A program made the position numbers and the translations under genes. A stretch of 13,422 bases of DNA from Deltaproteobacteria bacterium (GTDB taxonomy: Bacteria; Desulfobacterota_B; Binatia; UBA9968), in assembly GCA_027297485.1 (NCBI GenBank), contig JAPUHZ010000407.1:1-13422 (forward strand), given 5' to 3'. The notes under the pieces were generated by a model. That model worked only from the letters and a program-made list of their open reading frames with translations, was not told where the DNA came from and ran no database searches. Below are positions 6,880 to 13,422 of this stretch, one piece after another. The first letter of the stretch is position 1; every line of letters starts with the position of its first letter.

Positions 6880-7119
6880 ATGGCTGTGGGGCCTATGACC
6901 CGAGCAGCCTACGTCCCTTCATGCAGTGGATTCCTACCTATCGAATCAAAGAAGCGTCACTGTTTCCAACGAAAAGCTTGGCGGCGAATTTACAGAGGCT
7001 ATGGGGGGGAAGCGCTGATAAATTACCAGGCCGCTCTTCCGGGTAGCGCTGAGCCAATCCCAGCGGAGGAGATCGAGACTATTACCGACCAAAGGGATCA
7101 TGAAGAACAGGGAACGTAA
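6880..7119 (+). pseudogene. Decayed duplicate of the class II aldolase gene
   Basis: This 261-bp gap between Rieske A and B contains a broken copy of the aldolase gene at 8326-9060. Bases from about 6887 match those from about 8686: GGGGCCTATGACCC is followed by similar text down to AAGCG at 7014. Then, after a loss of about 90 bases (including the RGHG metal site), AATTACCAGG and onwards match the aldolase end, reading NYQAALPGSAEPIPAEEIETIT against NYRAALLGNPEPIPDEDIEAIT. About 360 bases of the 5' part are missing after the old start codon (ATG 6880), and an extra 5 bases near 6940 shift the frame. A 79-codon frame runs through 6880-7119. Its first part is the shifted frame and its last part is the aldolase frame, and it lacks all metal ligands. 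Its stop is 6 bases before Rieske B, so it may survive only as a translational coupler. Confidence 0.85.
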
Positions 7120-7125
7120 ACTGCC

Positions 7126-8310
7126 ATGCTGACTAGGGAAGAAAACGAGATGCTGACCCATGTGGGAGCGGGCACACCTGCCGGGGAGCTTCTGCGGCGG
7201 TACTGGCATCCTGTGGCTGTTGCGGGGGAGCTTACGGAAGGAAGACCTATCAAAGCGGTTAAAATCTTTGGTGAGGAGTTGGCTGTCTTCCGGGATCGGC
7301 AGGGGAGGTACGGACTGGTAGGGGAACACTGCCCACATCGACGTGCTTCTCTTGTCTATGGCCGGGTGGAGGCGGACGGCATCCGGTGTCCCTATCACGG
7401 GTGGAAGTTTGATCGCAAGGGGAGATGTCTGGAGCAGCCCGCTGAGCCGCCGGACAGCAGTTACAAGGACAGGATACGGCACAAGGCGTATCCTGTAGAA
7501 AAGCTTGCGGGGCTACTTTTCGCTTATATGGGGCCGGAACCAGTACCGCTTTTACCTCGATGGGATGTGCTAGCGCAAGAGGGTGCCAAACGTTGGATTG
7601 AGGTTCAGTCCGTGATCGACTGCAACTGGCTCCAGCCGATGGAGAACTCTGTCGATCCGTCTCATTTGTACTGGTTGCATGGAAGATCAGGTCACCTGGT
7701 CGGCCACAGGGCTCAGTATGAGGAAAAGCATGAATTTATCCGGTTTGAATACGGAATTACGAAGAGACGCATCACACCTGGCAAATCACCCCAAGACCCA
7801 CCGACGGTCGATCAGCACCCGCTTGTTTTTCCCACGATCTTAAGGCATGTGTTGAAGGAAAGAAAAGAAGGTCGAATTTGGCACGATCTTCAAATTCGTG
7901 TTCCCATCGATGATTCCCACACTCAAGTCTATGTCGTCTATTCTGAGCCGTCCACTATGGAAAGATTTCCGCCGGATCAGGATCCCCCTTACGAATATGT
8001 CCCTTTGAAAAGCCCGGACGGTCAGTACGATATGAACAATGTTCTTGCTCAAGATTCGATGGCCTGGGAAACCCAAGGGGCTATTGCGGATCGGACCCAG
8101 GAACACCTGGGGGCCTCGGATGAGGGCATCATTATCTTCAGAAAGCTTTTGAAAGAACAGATCGAGATTGTTCAAAGGGGCGGCGATCCCATGGGCGTGA
8201 TCCGGGATGCGGAGAAAAACAGAATCATCGCGTTTGATGTGATTAATGAGCGGATAGGATTACACCACTCTTCCAGGTCAAAAGAGTCTGTGAGAGTGAA
8301 CGCCTCTTAG
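7126..8310 (+). CDS. Rieske non-heme iron oxygenase B (phthalate 4,5-dioxygenase-like)
   Basis: The 394-residue product is a close paralog of Rieske A with the same length and layout. The cluster ligands are Cys69/His71 (EHCPHRRAS) and Cys88/His91 (RCPYHGWKFD); the iron site is Asp177, His180 and His185 in MENSVDPSHLYWLH. Differences from A concentrate around residues 140-165 and 240-305 (for example HVLKERKEGRIWHDLQIRVP), the second of these within the substrate-binding domain, suggesting a different or broadened substrate. The conserved AQDSMAWETQG, DRTQEHLG and SDEG block follows. The ribosome site is weak (AGGGA, 7109-7113, 12 bases away), so translation may depend on the remnant frame that stops 6 bases upstream. 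The aldolase-family gene starts 15 bp after its stop. An electron-transfer partner must come from elsewhere. Confidence 0.9.
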   Translation: MLTREENEMLTHVGAGTPAGELLRRYWHPVAVAGELTEGRPIKAVKIFGEELAVFRDRQGRYGLVGEHCPHRRASLVYGRVEADGIRCPYHGWKFDRKGRCLEQPAEPPDSSYKDRIRHKAYPVEKLAGLLFAYMGPEPVPLLPRWDVLAQEGAKRWIEVQSVIDCNWLQPMENSVDPSHLYWLHGRSGHLVGHRAQYEEKHEFIRFEYGITKRRITPGKSPQDPPTVDQHPLVFPTILRHVLKERKEGRIWHDLQIRVPIDDSHTQVYVVYSEPSTMERFPPDQDPPYEYVPLKSPDGQYDMNNVLAQDSMAWETQGAIADRTQEHLGASDEGIIIFRKLLKEQIEIVQRGGDPMGVIRDAEKNRIIAFDVINERIGLHHSSRSKESVRVNAS

Positions 8311-8325
8311 ATTGGGGATAAAGAG

Positions 8326-9060
8326 ATGACCGAGGTCGCGCAAAGCCGAGAGTTGGTTGCCAAGGCGTGCCGCATTCTCGGCAAGCTTGAGCTTACGAAA
8401 AGCTCCAGCGGGCACATCAGTGCACGAATCGAGGGAACCGACAAATTTCTCATAAGGGCGCGGGGCCCTGGAGAGTCCGGCGTCAGGTTCACCAAGGCTT
8501 GTGATGTGATCGCTGTTGATCTTCACGGGAAGAAGCTGGAAGGAGCCGAAGGCTTAGATCCGCCGCATGAGGTTTTCATCCATACCTGGATTTATCGGAT
8601 GAGGCCTGAGGTTCGGAGCGTCATTCACATTCACCCGTCTACGGTCGTTCTCTTCACTATCTGTAAGAGACCGCTCCTCCCTATTTATGGGGCCTATGAC
8701 CCAAGCAGTCTACGTCTCCTCGTGGAGGGGATTCCCACATATCCAAGGAGCATCACTGTGTCCAACGACGAGCTGGGCAAGGAATTTGCGGAGGTTATGG
8801 GAGAAAAGCGTGCCTGTCTCATGCGCGGCCATGGGATTACAACTGTGGGAGGGAGCGTTCAGGAAGCGAGTCTCACGGCCATCCAACTAAATGAACTGGC
8901 GGAGATGAATTACCGGGCTGCTCTTTTGGGAAACCCGGAGCCTATCCCGGACGAGGATATAGAGGCAATCACGGGACTCAGCAAGAGAAGGAGTTCGTTT
9001 CGTGGCGAGTCTTCGTGGCGCTATTATTGTGAGCTAGTCGGTGAACCCATTGGCGAATAA
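8326..9060 (+). CDS. Class II aldolase/adducin-family protein, possible hydroxy-aromatic acid decarboxylase
   Basis: The product is a 244-residue zinc-type class II aldolase-fold protein. Metal and catalytic residues are visible by comparison with fuculose-1-phosphate aldolase: Glu82 (PPHEVFIH), His101 and His103 (VIHIHPS), and His169 (MRGHGITT). The phosphate-loop-like region near the start reads SSSGHISAR, with His where sugar-phosphate aldolases usually have Asn; that is common in the non-sugar branch. Members of this family decarboxylate 3,4-dihydroxyphthalate in actinobacterial phthalate degradation. Sitting directly after a phthalate-dioxygenase-like Rieske gene, this protein may likewise remove a carboxyl group from the diol acid, or it may cleave a ring-opening product. 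The C-terminal 25 residues (SKRRSSFRGESSWRYYCEL) go beyond the common domain. A truncated duplicate lies at 6880-7119. Confidence 0.8.
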   Translation: MTEVAQSRELVAKACRILGKLELTKSSSGHISARIEGTDKFLIRARGPGESGVRFTKACDVIAVDLHGKKLEGAEGLDPPHEVFIHTWIYRMRPEVRSVIHIHPSTVVLFTICKRPLLPIYGAYDPSSLRLLVEGIPTYPRSITVSNDELGKEFAEVMGEKRACLMRGHGITTVGGSVQEASLTAIQLNELAEMNYRAALLGNPEPIPDEDIEAITGLSKRRSSFRGESSWRYYCELVGEPIGE

Positions 9061-9128
9061 AAAGACCGCTCATTAGTAGAGACTTAAAGGGACCTAAATC
9101 ACGAATTCTGAGAGGAGAAAAAAGGTTG

Positions 9129-10250
9129 ATGGCGGAGAAGATTGAGAAGCTAGATGAGAGTAAATTGCCGCGGATAGATACCTATCGCAAATGGCAAGAA
9201 GAGCAGAAAATCCCGGTGATTCGAGGTTTTTTTGTTGAGGATATAAAGACAGTGGAGCTTGCTCCATGGGAGTTCAAAGGCGGACTAGGGGCCTTTATTG
9301 TCCTCGATGGCACGGGCGGGATCAACGACGCCTACGTTTGTGAAATTCCCCCAGGAGGGAAATTGAAACCCCAGAAACACCTCTACGAGGAGATGGTCTA
9401 TATCGCTATGGGACACGGGGCAACCACCGTGTGGCAGAAGGATGAAAAGAAACACACCTTTGAGTGGGGTCCGGGAAGCCTCTTTGCCATCCCGCTCAAT
9501 GCCCGGTATCAACACTTTAACGGCAGCGGGAGCGAATCGGCCAGGTATTTTGCCGTGACCAATAGCTCTTTTATGATGAACCTCTTTCACAATCTCGATT
9601 TTATTTTTGGCGACGATTTTTTGTTCACGGATCGCTTTGACCCCAATAAGGAAGACTACTTCAGTGGAAATGGGACACTCTATGGCCGCTTTTTCATGTC
9701 GACGAATTTTGTTGCCGACACCCACACGATAAGCTTGAAGGATTACAGCGAGCGGGGCAAAGGGAGTACCAACATGAAATTTGACCTGGCAGGCCAGACC
9801 ATGGGAACCCACATTTCGGAATTTCCCGTCGGCACCTACAAGAAGGGGCATCGCCACGGCCCAGGGGCCCACGTGATCATTTTAAGCGGCCAGGGCTATT
9901 CCACGCTCTGGCCTGAGGGAAGTGAGCGGAGGCGAGTGGATTGGAAGAGCGGGAGCGTGGTAGTTCCTCCGAATCAGTGGTTTCACCAGCACTTTAACTC
10001 CGGGCCCGAGCCGGCGCGTTACCTTGCGCTTCGCTGGGGGAGCTGGCGTTTTCGCTTCATGAGGATGACCGACGGAGAGGGATCGACCTATAAGAGCCTC
10101 AAGGAAGGCGGAGGCCAGATTGAGTTCGAGGATGAAGATCCGATGATTCACCAGGAGTTTGAAACGGCCATGGCCAAGGCAGGGGCCGTGTGTCAAATGG
10201 GAGCTTTTCATCCTTTTTGTACTCAGAAAACGGCTGTGAAGACGGGGTGA
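9129..10250 (+). CDS. Bicupin protein of unknown function, copy 1
   Basis: The 373-residue protein has two cupin barrels and no signal peptide or membrane segment. Counting from ATG 9129, the first cupin has KPQKHLYEEMVYIAMGHG (His84, Glu87/Glu88) and YQHFNGSG (His129). The first His of the usual HxH is Gln here, so the metal set is reduced. The second cupin keeps a fuller set: GHRHGPGAH (His241, His243, His248) and WFHQHFN (His286, His288). Homologs are, from memory, common beside Rieske and other aromatic genes and carry vague names; no reaction is established to my knowledge. It could be a dioxygenase, a lyase/isomerase or a metal-dependent helper. TTG 9126 immediately precedes the ATG and is also possible; the ribosome site is AGAGGAG at 9111-9117. 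It follows the aldolase-family gene by 68 bp and ends this operon. A paralog lies at 12631. Confidence 0.75.
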   Translation: MAEKIEKLDESKLPRIDTYRKWQEEQKIPVIRGFFVEDIKTVELAPWEFKGGLGAFIVLDGTGGINDAYVCEIPPGGKLKPQKHLYEEMVYIAMGHGATTVWQKDEKKHTFEWGPGSLFAIPLNARYQHFNGSGSESARYFAVTNSSFMMNLFHNLDFIFGDDFLFTDRFDPNKEDYFSGNGTLYGRFFMSTNFVADTHTISLKDYSERGKGSTNMKFDLAGQTMGTHISEFPVGTYKKGHRHGPGAHVIILSGQGYSTLWPEGSERRRVDWKSGSVVVPPNQWFHQHFNSGPEPARYLALRWGSWRFRFMRMTDGEGSTYKSLKEGGGQIEFEDEDPMIHQEFETAMAKAGAVCQMGAFHPFCTQKTAVKTG

Positions 10251-10273
10251 AACTCAACTTAAAGAAAGCCCAT

Positions 10274-10292
10274 ATGTTCAACGTTCAAACAT
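10274..10292. promoter_or_regulatory. Inverted/direct repeat upstream of the Rieske C promoter, possible operator
   Basis: ATGTT (10274-10278) and AACAT (10288-10292) are inverted around the small palindrome AACGTT (10280-10285), and GTTCAA occurs twice 7 bases apart. The position, about 55-75 bp before the -35 box, suits an activator site. The symmetry is short, so this is tentative. Confidence 0.25.
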
Positions 10293-10346
10293 TCCATATC
10301 TAAACTATAACCCATTGATTTTCCTAACTCTTTTTATTAAAACTCC

Positions 10347-10376
10347 TTGAAAAAATGGTATCGGCATGGATATAGT
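10347..10376 (+). promoter_or_regulatory. Sigma70-type promoter of the Rieske C - LigB - bicupin 2 operon
   Basis: TTGAAA (10347-10352) and TATAGT (10371-10376) are 18 bases apart, each matching five of six consensus positions, in an AT-rich 162-bp gap. This is the largest gap inside the catabolic block. A transcript would begin near 10383 and have a leader of about 30 bases containing the ribosome site AGGGGGGA (10399-10406). I see no clear terminator hairpin after the preceding gene, so read-through is also possible. Confidence 0.6.
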
Positions 10377-10412
10377 ATGAGGCAGGACATTGTTAATTAG
10401 GGGGGAAATACC

Positions 10413-11585
10413 ATGCTGAGCAACGAAGAAAACGAGGTACTAACCCGAGTAGGGCCAGGGACACCGGCCGGCGAACTCCTGCGTCGCTATTGGCTTCCTG
10501 TGTCAGTAGCTCAAGAATTGACCGTTGAAAACCCCACTAAGTTTGTCAGAATGCTCGCCGAAGACTTGGTCCTATTCCGTGATAAGCAGGGGAGAGTAGG
10601 TCTACTTGCTGACCGCTGTTCCCACCGCGGCGCCTCTCTCTCCTATGGCAGGGTTGAAGAAAGAGGATTAGCCTGTGCCTATCATGGTTGGCTCTACGAC
10701 ATAAACGGCAATTGTCTGGAGATCCCTGCCGAACCTCCGGATAGCAAATTCAGATTGACGGTCAAGCACAAGGCTTACCCTGTGCAAAAATTTATCGGTC
10801 TCACCTGGACCTACATGGGACCTCAGCCGGCACCGTTCATACCACAATACGATCTATGGGTGCGTAAAGACGGTAGAAGACGGATTATTGTTCAGCCTCA
10901 GCTCGACTGCAATTGGTTTCAGGCGATGGAGAACTCTGTGGATCCCGCACACCTGCAAATCCTGCATCAGGACACAGCCTTGAAGAGTAGGACGCCGCCC
11001 AGTACCACAAGGGGATTTAGCGATGATATCGAAAAGTTTGAGTTCTTCGAGGTTCCTTACGGCATCATAAAAAGGCGAACATACAGAGACGGCCTGGTCG
11101 ATGAACACCCGCTGATTTTTCCAAATGTTCTCAGGCAAGCAAACGCAACGCAAATCCGGGTGCCTATGGACGACACCCACACCAAGGTTTTCTTCGTCCG
11201 CTTCGACCCCATCGAAGGCGGAGGCACAGTCGAGGAAGAAGAGAATCCCCGTGTAGAATACGCTCGACCGTACAAGAACCCTCCCGATGCCCTGCATCCT
11301 TTCGCACGGTTTAGGATGGATGAGACTCAGGCGCAGGACCATATGGCCTGGGAGACCCAGGGTCCCATAGCAGATCGGACACAAGAACGTCTGACCTCTT
11401 CAGATCGTGGCGTCGTCATGCTGAGAGAGATGATGAAAAGGGAGATCGAGAAGGTACAGAAAGGGCTTGACCCAAAGGGAGTCATTAGGGATCCGGCTCA
11501 GCATTCGATGATCGATACGAAACTGACGGAATCACTGCAAGAGATTCGCCGGCGGATGCAGAGACGGCAACAAGCCAGCGCTTAA
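10413..11585 (+). CDS. Rieske non-heme iron oxygenase C (phthalate 4,5-dioxygenase-like)
   Basis: This third oxygenase component has 390 residues. It belongs to the same family as A and B but is clearly more divergent. The [2Fe-2S] ligands are Cys69/His71 (DRCSHRGAS) and Cys88/His91 (ACAYHGWLYD). The iron site is Asp177, His180 and His185 in NWFQAMENSVDPAHLQILH. After the iron site it diverges (HQDTALKSRTPPSTTRG) and lacks the GHLVGHRAQYEEKHEF stretch shared by A and B, so the active-site cover and substrate probably differ. The conserved block AQDHMAWETQG, PIADRTQERL follows. A strong ribosome site lies 6 bases before the ATG and a good promoter precedes it. The LigB-type ring-cleavage gene begins 49 bp downstream, suggesting that this enzyme makes, or unmasks by O-demethylation, the catechol-type substrate that LigB opens. 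Confidence 0.9.
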   Translation: MLSNEENEVLTRVGPGTPAGELLRRYWLPVSVAQELTVENPTKFVRMLAEDLVLFRDKQGRVGLLADRCSHRGASLSYGRVEERGLACAYHGWLYDINGNCLEIPAEPPDSKFRLTVKHKAYPVQKFIGLTWTYMGPQPAPFIPQYDLWVRKDGRRRIIVQPQLDCNWFQAMENSVDPAHLQILHQDTALKSRTPPSTTRGFSDDIEKFEFFEVPYGIIKRRTYRDGLVDEHPLIFPNVLRQANATQIRVPMDDTHTKVFFVRFDPIEGGGTVEEEENPRVEYARPYKNPPDALHPFARFRMDETQAQDHMAWETQGPIADRTQERLTSSDRGVVMLREMMKREIEKVQKGLDPKGVIRDPAQHSMIDTKLTESLQEIRRRMQRRQQASA

Positions 11586-11634
11586 TCTAAATAAGGTGTT
11601 GAGGCTATAAAGCTGCGATTGGCGAAACAGCGAC

Positions 11635-12594
11635 ATGGCTAGAATCGTCTTGGGGATAGGAACATCCCACAGCCCGCAACTGAGCATTCCCTGGACCAAG
11701 TGGAACCTGCTGCGAGAAAAGGATGAAACGGACCGAAGGTTAGATTATTCGGCCCTCCTTAAGCGCGCTAAGCCGAATATCGGACAAGAGATCACGCAGG
11801 AGAAGTGGCACCAGCGCTATGATGCCTGCCAAAAGGCAATCGGCGTGCTCGGCGATATGCTCCGGAAGGCCAACCCTGATATGGTTGTGATGTTGGGCGA
11901 TGACCAGCACGAACAGTTCCTGGATGATAACATGCCGATGTTTGCGCTTTATCACGGCAAATCGCTACAGGTGGTCAGACATTCAGGCCGTAACACGGCA
12001 TCCTGGAAGCAGGCAGAAGTGGAGGCCTGGGCGGAGACTGGCAAAGAGTACCGGGCGGCCTGGGAGTTGGCCGAGCACTTGATTGGTTCGCTGACTTCCG
12101 ACGAGTTTGACATAGCCCGCTGCAACCGTCTACGTGAGGGAATCGGTGTCGGCCATGCCTTCAGCTTTCTCTACCGCCGAATCTGGCCGGGTAGTACGCT
12201 ACCCATAGCGCCGGTGATGATTAATACGTACTATCCACCCAACCAGCCGACACCCAAGCGGTGCTATGCTCTGGGACAGGCCCTGCGGCGTGCGGTCGAG
12301 TCGTATACCGGCGATGCCTGCGTGGCCCTGATGGCTTCGGGTGGACTTAGCCATGTGGTGATCGACGAGGAGCTGGACCAGGTTATCATCGATGCCATGA
12401 TGAACAAGGACAGGGAGCGACTGTGTTCGCTGCCTAGGGAGAAGCTCCGGGGGGGCACGTCGGAGATTCTCAATTGGGTCGCCCTGGCGGGCGCCACGGA
12501 GCCGATGGAGATGAGGCTCGTGGATTATGTCCCTACCTATCGTTCCCCGGCCGGGACCGGCTGCGGCATGGCGTTCGCTTACTGGACATGCTGA
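11635..12594 (+). CDS. LigB-type class III extradiol dioxygenase
   Basis: The 319-residue protein belongs to the LigB superfamily (catalytic subunit type of protocatechuate 4,5-dioxygenase, gallate and 3-O-methylgallate dioxygenases), Fe(II) enzymes that open catechol-type rings beside the two hydroxyls. Recognisable parts are GIGTSHSPQL (His12, expected iron ligand), VVMLGDDQHEQF (His92, expected second ligand region), GVGHAFSF (His174), ASGGLSHVV (His240, placed like the catalytic base) and GGTSEILNWVALAGA (Glu277, expected third ligand). Assignments are by family pattern, not alignment. The length suits a single-chain enzyme; no LigA-type small subunit gene is present. The ribosome site is weak. 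A LigJ-like and a LigK-like gene upstream in the window supply the matching lower pathway. Protocatechuate, gallate or a methoxylated analogue are possible substrates. Confidence 0.85.
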   Translation: MARIVLGIGTSHSPQLSIPWTKWNLLREKDETDRRLDYSALLKRAKPNIGQEITQEKWHQRYDACQKAIGVLGDMLRKANPDMVVMLGDDQHEQFLDDNMPMFALYHGKSLQVVRHSGRNTASWKQAEVEAWAETGKEYRAAWELAEHLIGSLTSDEFDIARCNRLREGIGVGHAFSFLYRRIWPGSTLPIAPVMINTYYPPNQPTPKRCYALGQALRRAVESYTGDACVALMASGGLSHVVIDEELDQVIIDAMMNKDRERLCSLPREKLRGGTSEILNWVALAGATEPMEMRLVDYVPTYRSPAGTGCGMAFAYWTC

Positions 12595-12630
12595 AAAGGT
12601 GATACCAGAGTTCATATAGAAGGAGGATCG

Positions 12631-13422
12631 ATGATCGACAACAAGGATGCGGACCTTAGCGACAAAACAATTTATCAAAAATGGCTTGAATCTGAAGGCC
12701 TCCCAGTCATCCGGGATTTTCATATCAAAGACATACGTAAGCTTCGGCTTGAACCCTGGGAGCGAAAGGGAGGGCTGGGGATTTATCTCAATCTTATCGG
12801 GACAGGTGAGATTAATGACGCCTACATCTGTGAGATCCCGCCGGGAAAATCCCTCAAGCCGCAGAGGCATCTCTTTGAGGAGATGATCTATGTGGTGGAG
12901 GGGCGCGGGGCAACTTCAATCTGGCTGGACGGGGGAAAAAAGCAGACCTTCGAGTGGCAGGGCGGGAGTCTTTTTTCCCCGCCTTTGAATAGCTGGCATC
13001 AGCACTTTAACGGCAGCGGGAGTGAGCCGGTGCGCTATTTGGCCGTCACCAGTGCGCCTGTCGTCATCAACTTGTTCCATAACCTTGAATTTGTTTTCGG
13101 GAATCCGTTTGAATTTAAGGATCGTTTTACGGGTCAAGACGATTATTTTTCAGGGAAAGGCAAGTCCTATCCTGGGCGGATTTGGGACACGAATTTTGTC
13201 CCGGATGTAAGAGCCATTTCCCTTCATGAATGGAAAGAGCGGGGTGCCGGGGGAAGAAATGTTATGCTTGAGCTTTCGGAAAACACCATGGCCGCCCACA
13301 TCTCGGAATTTCCGGTTGGCACTTACAAAAAGGCCCATCGACATGGGCCTGGGGCTCATGTCGTTATCGTGGGGGGAAAAGGTTACTCACTTCTCTGGCC
13401 GGAGGGGTCACCCATCCAAAGG
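12631..13422 (+). CDS. Bicupin protein of unknown function, copy 2 (3' end outside the window)
   Basis: An open frame starts at ATG 12631 behind a strong ribosome site (AGAAGGAGG, 12618-12626) and runs without a stop to the window end, giving 264 of about 370 expected codons. It is a paralog of the bicupin at 9129-10250: the same opening (YQKWLESEGLPVIRDF against YRKWQEEQKIPVIRGF), first cupin LKPQRHLFEEMIYVVEGRG (His80, Glu83/Glu84) and WHQHFNGSG (His123, His125), and second cupin AHRHGPGAHVVIV. As in copy 1, the first cupin has Gln (78) where HxH would have its first His; unlike copy 1 it has an extra His in WHQH. It lies 36 bp after the LigB-type gene, so it may act on or with that ring-cleavage pathway. 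The function is unknown. Confidence 0.85.
   Translation, partial: MIDNKDADLSDKTIYQKWLESEGLPVIRDFHIKDIRKLRLEPWERKGGLGIYLNLIGTGEINDAYICEIPPGKSLKPQRHLFEEMIYVVEGRGATSIWLDGGKKQTFEWQGGSLFSPPLNSWHQHFNGSGSEPVRYLAVTSAPVVINLFHNLEFVFGNPFEFKDRFTGQDDYFSGKGKSYPGRIWDTNFVPDVRAISLHEWKERGAGGRNVMLELSENTMAAHISEFPVGTYKKAHRHGPGAHVVIVGGKGYSLLWPEGSPIQR

Noticed and set aside
6946..7482. Minus-strand open frame of 178 codons across the aldolase remnant and the Rieske B start
   Set aside because: It has no family motifs and is antisense to Rieske B, whose cluster ligands are encoded there.
8687..8890. Plus-strand frame within the aldolase gene (GPMTQAVYVSS...)
   Set aside because: It is a shifted frame of the real gene. 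It is useful only because the remnant at 6880 reads the same shifted frame, confirming the frameshift there.
9285..9872. Minus-strand open frame of 195 codons
   Set aside because: It is fully inside bicupin copy 1, whose family motifs are clear; antisense shadow.
12199..12870. Long minus-strand open frame (223 codons)
   Set aside because: It spans the LigB gene end, the gap and the bicupin 2 start in antisense, with no recognisable domain; it is a shadow of well-supported plus-strand genes.
1..13422. CRISPR array, insertion sequence ends, rRNA or large repeats
   Set aside because: I found no regularly spaced repeats, transposase genes or rRNA-like sequence; the only large repeat is the Rieske/aldolase duplication.

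Overview
The window looks like a catabolic gene cluster of an aerobic, free-living bacterium that breaks down aromatic acids, next to the edge of a tRNA-integrated mobile element. The base composition is moderate (mid-50s % G+C by eye), Shine-Dalgarno sites are good, the tRNA gene does not encode its CCA end, and most genes are packed on the plus strand. Oxygen-dependent Rieske and ring-cleaving dioxygenases imply aerobic life. I cannot name the taxon from the sequence; a proteobacterial, Desulfobacterota/Binatota-like, NC10 or Tectomicrobia-like lineage would all fit.

Layout. Positions 1-1270 hold the tail of a small ribbon-helix-helix-like protein and a tyrosine recombinase whose 3' end faces the 3' end of a tRNA-Lys(UUU) gene (1270-1342, minus strand). 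This is the usual geometry of an element integrated at a tRNA 3' end. The element should therefore extend to the left, out of the window, and the catabolic genes to the right probably lie on the host side of the junction. Positions 1343-1527 hold a good promoter for the tRNA and a perfect 12-bp palindrome ahead of the first catabolic gene.

The catabolic block (1528-13422) reads entirely on the plus strand: a gentisate-1,2-dioxygenase-like bicupin; a LigJ/ACMSD-type amidohydrolase; three tandem RraA/LigK-fold proteins; Rieske oxygenase A; a decayed remnant of a class II aldolase gene; Rieske oxygenase B; an intact class II aldolase/decarboxylase-family gene; a bicupin of unknown function; then, after a 162-bp gap with a strong sigma70-type promoter, Rieske oxygenase C, a LigB-type extradiol dioxygenase, and a second bicupin cut off by the window end.

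How the genes may work together (inference). Rieske oxygenases of the phthalate 4,5-dioxygenase type would hydroxylate or O-demethylate an aromatic acid. The class II aldolase-family protein could decarboxylate the resulting diol acid, as the 3,4-dihydroxyphthalate decarboxylase of that family does. The LigB-type enzyme would open the ring, and the LigJ-like hydratase and LigK-like aldolase would carry the product to pyruvate plus oxaloacetate, as in the protocatechuate 4,5-cleavage pathway. The gentisate-type dioxygenase offers a second ring-opening route. No Rieske reductase or ferredoxin, ring-cleavage-product dehydrogenase, transporter or regulator is visible, so the pathway is incomplete here.

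The strongest structural signals are the tandem duplication of a [Rieske oxygenase + class II aldolase] unit in which one aldolase copy has decayed, the three divergent LigK-fold paralogs (one lacking the usual acidic active-site residue), and the paired uncharacterised bicupins that each end an oxygenase module.
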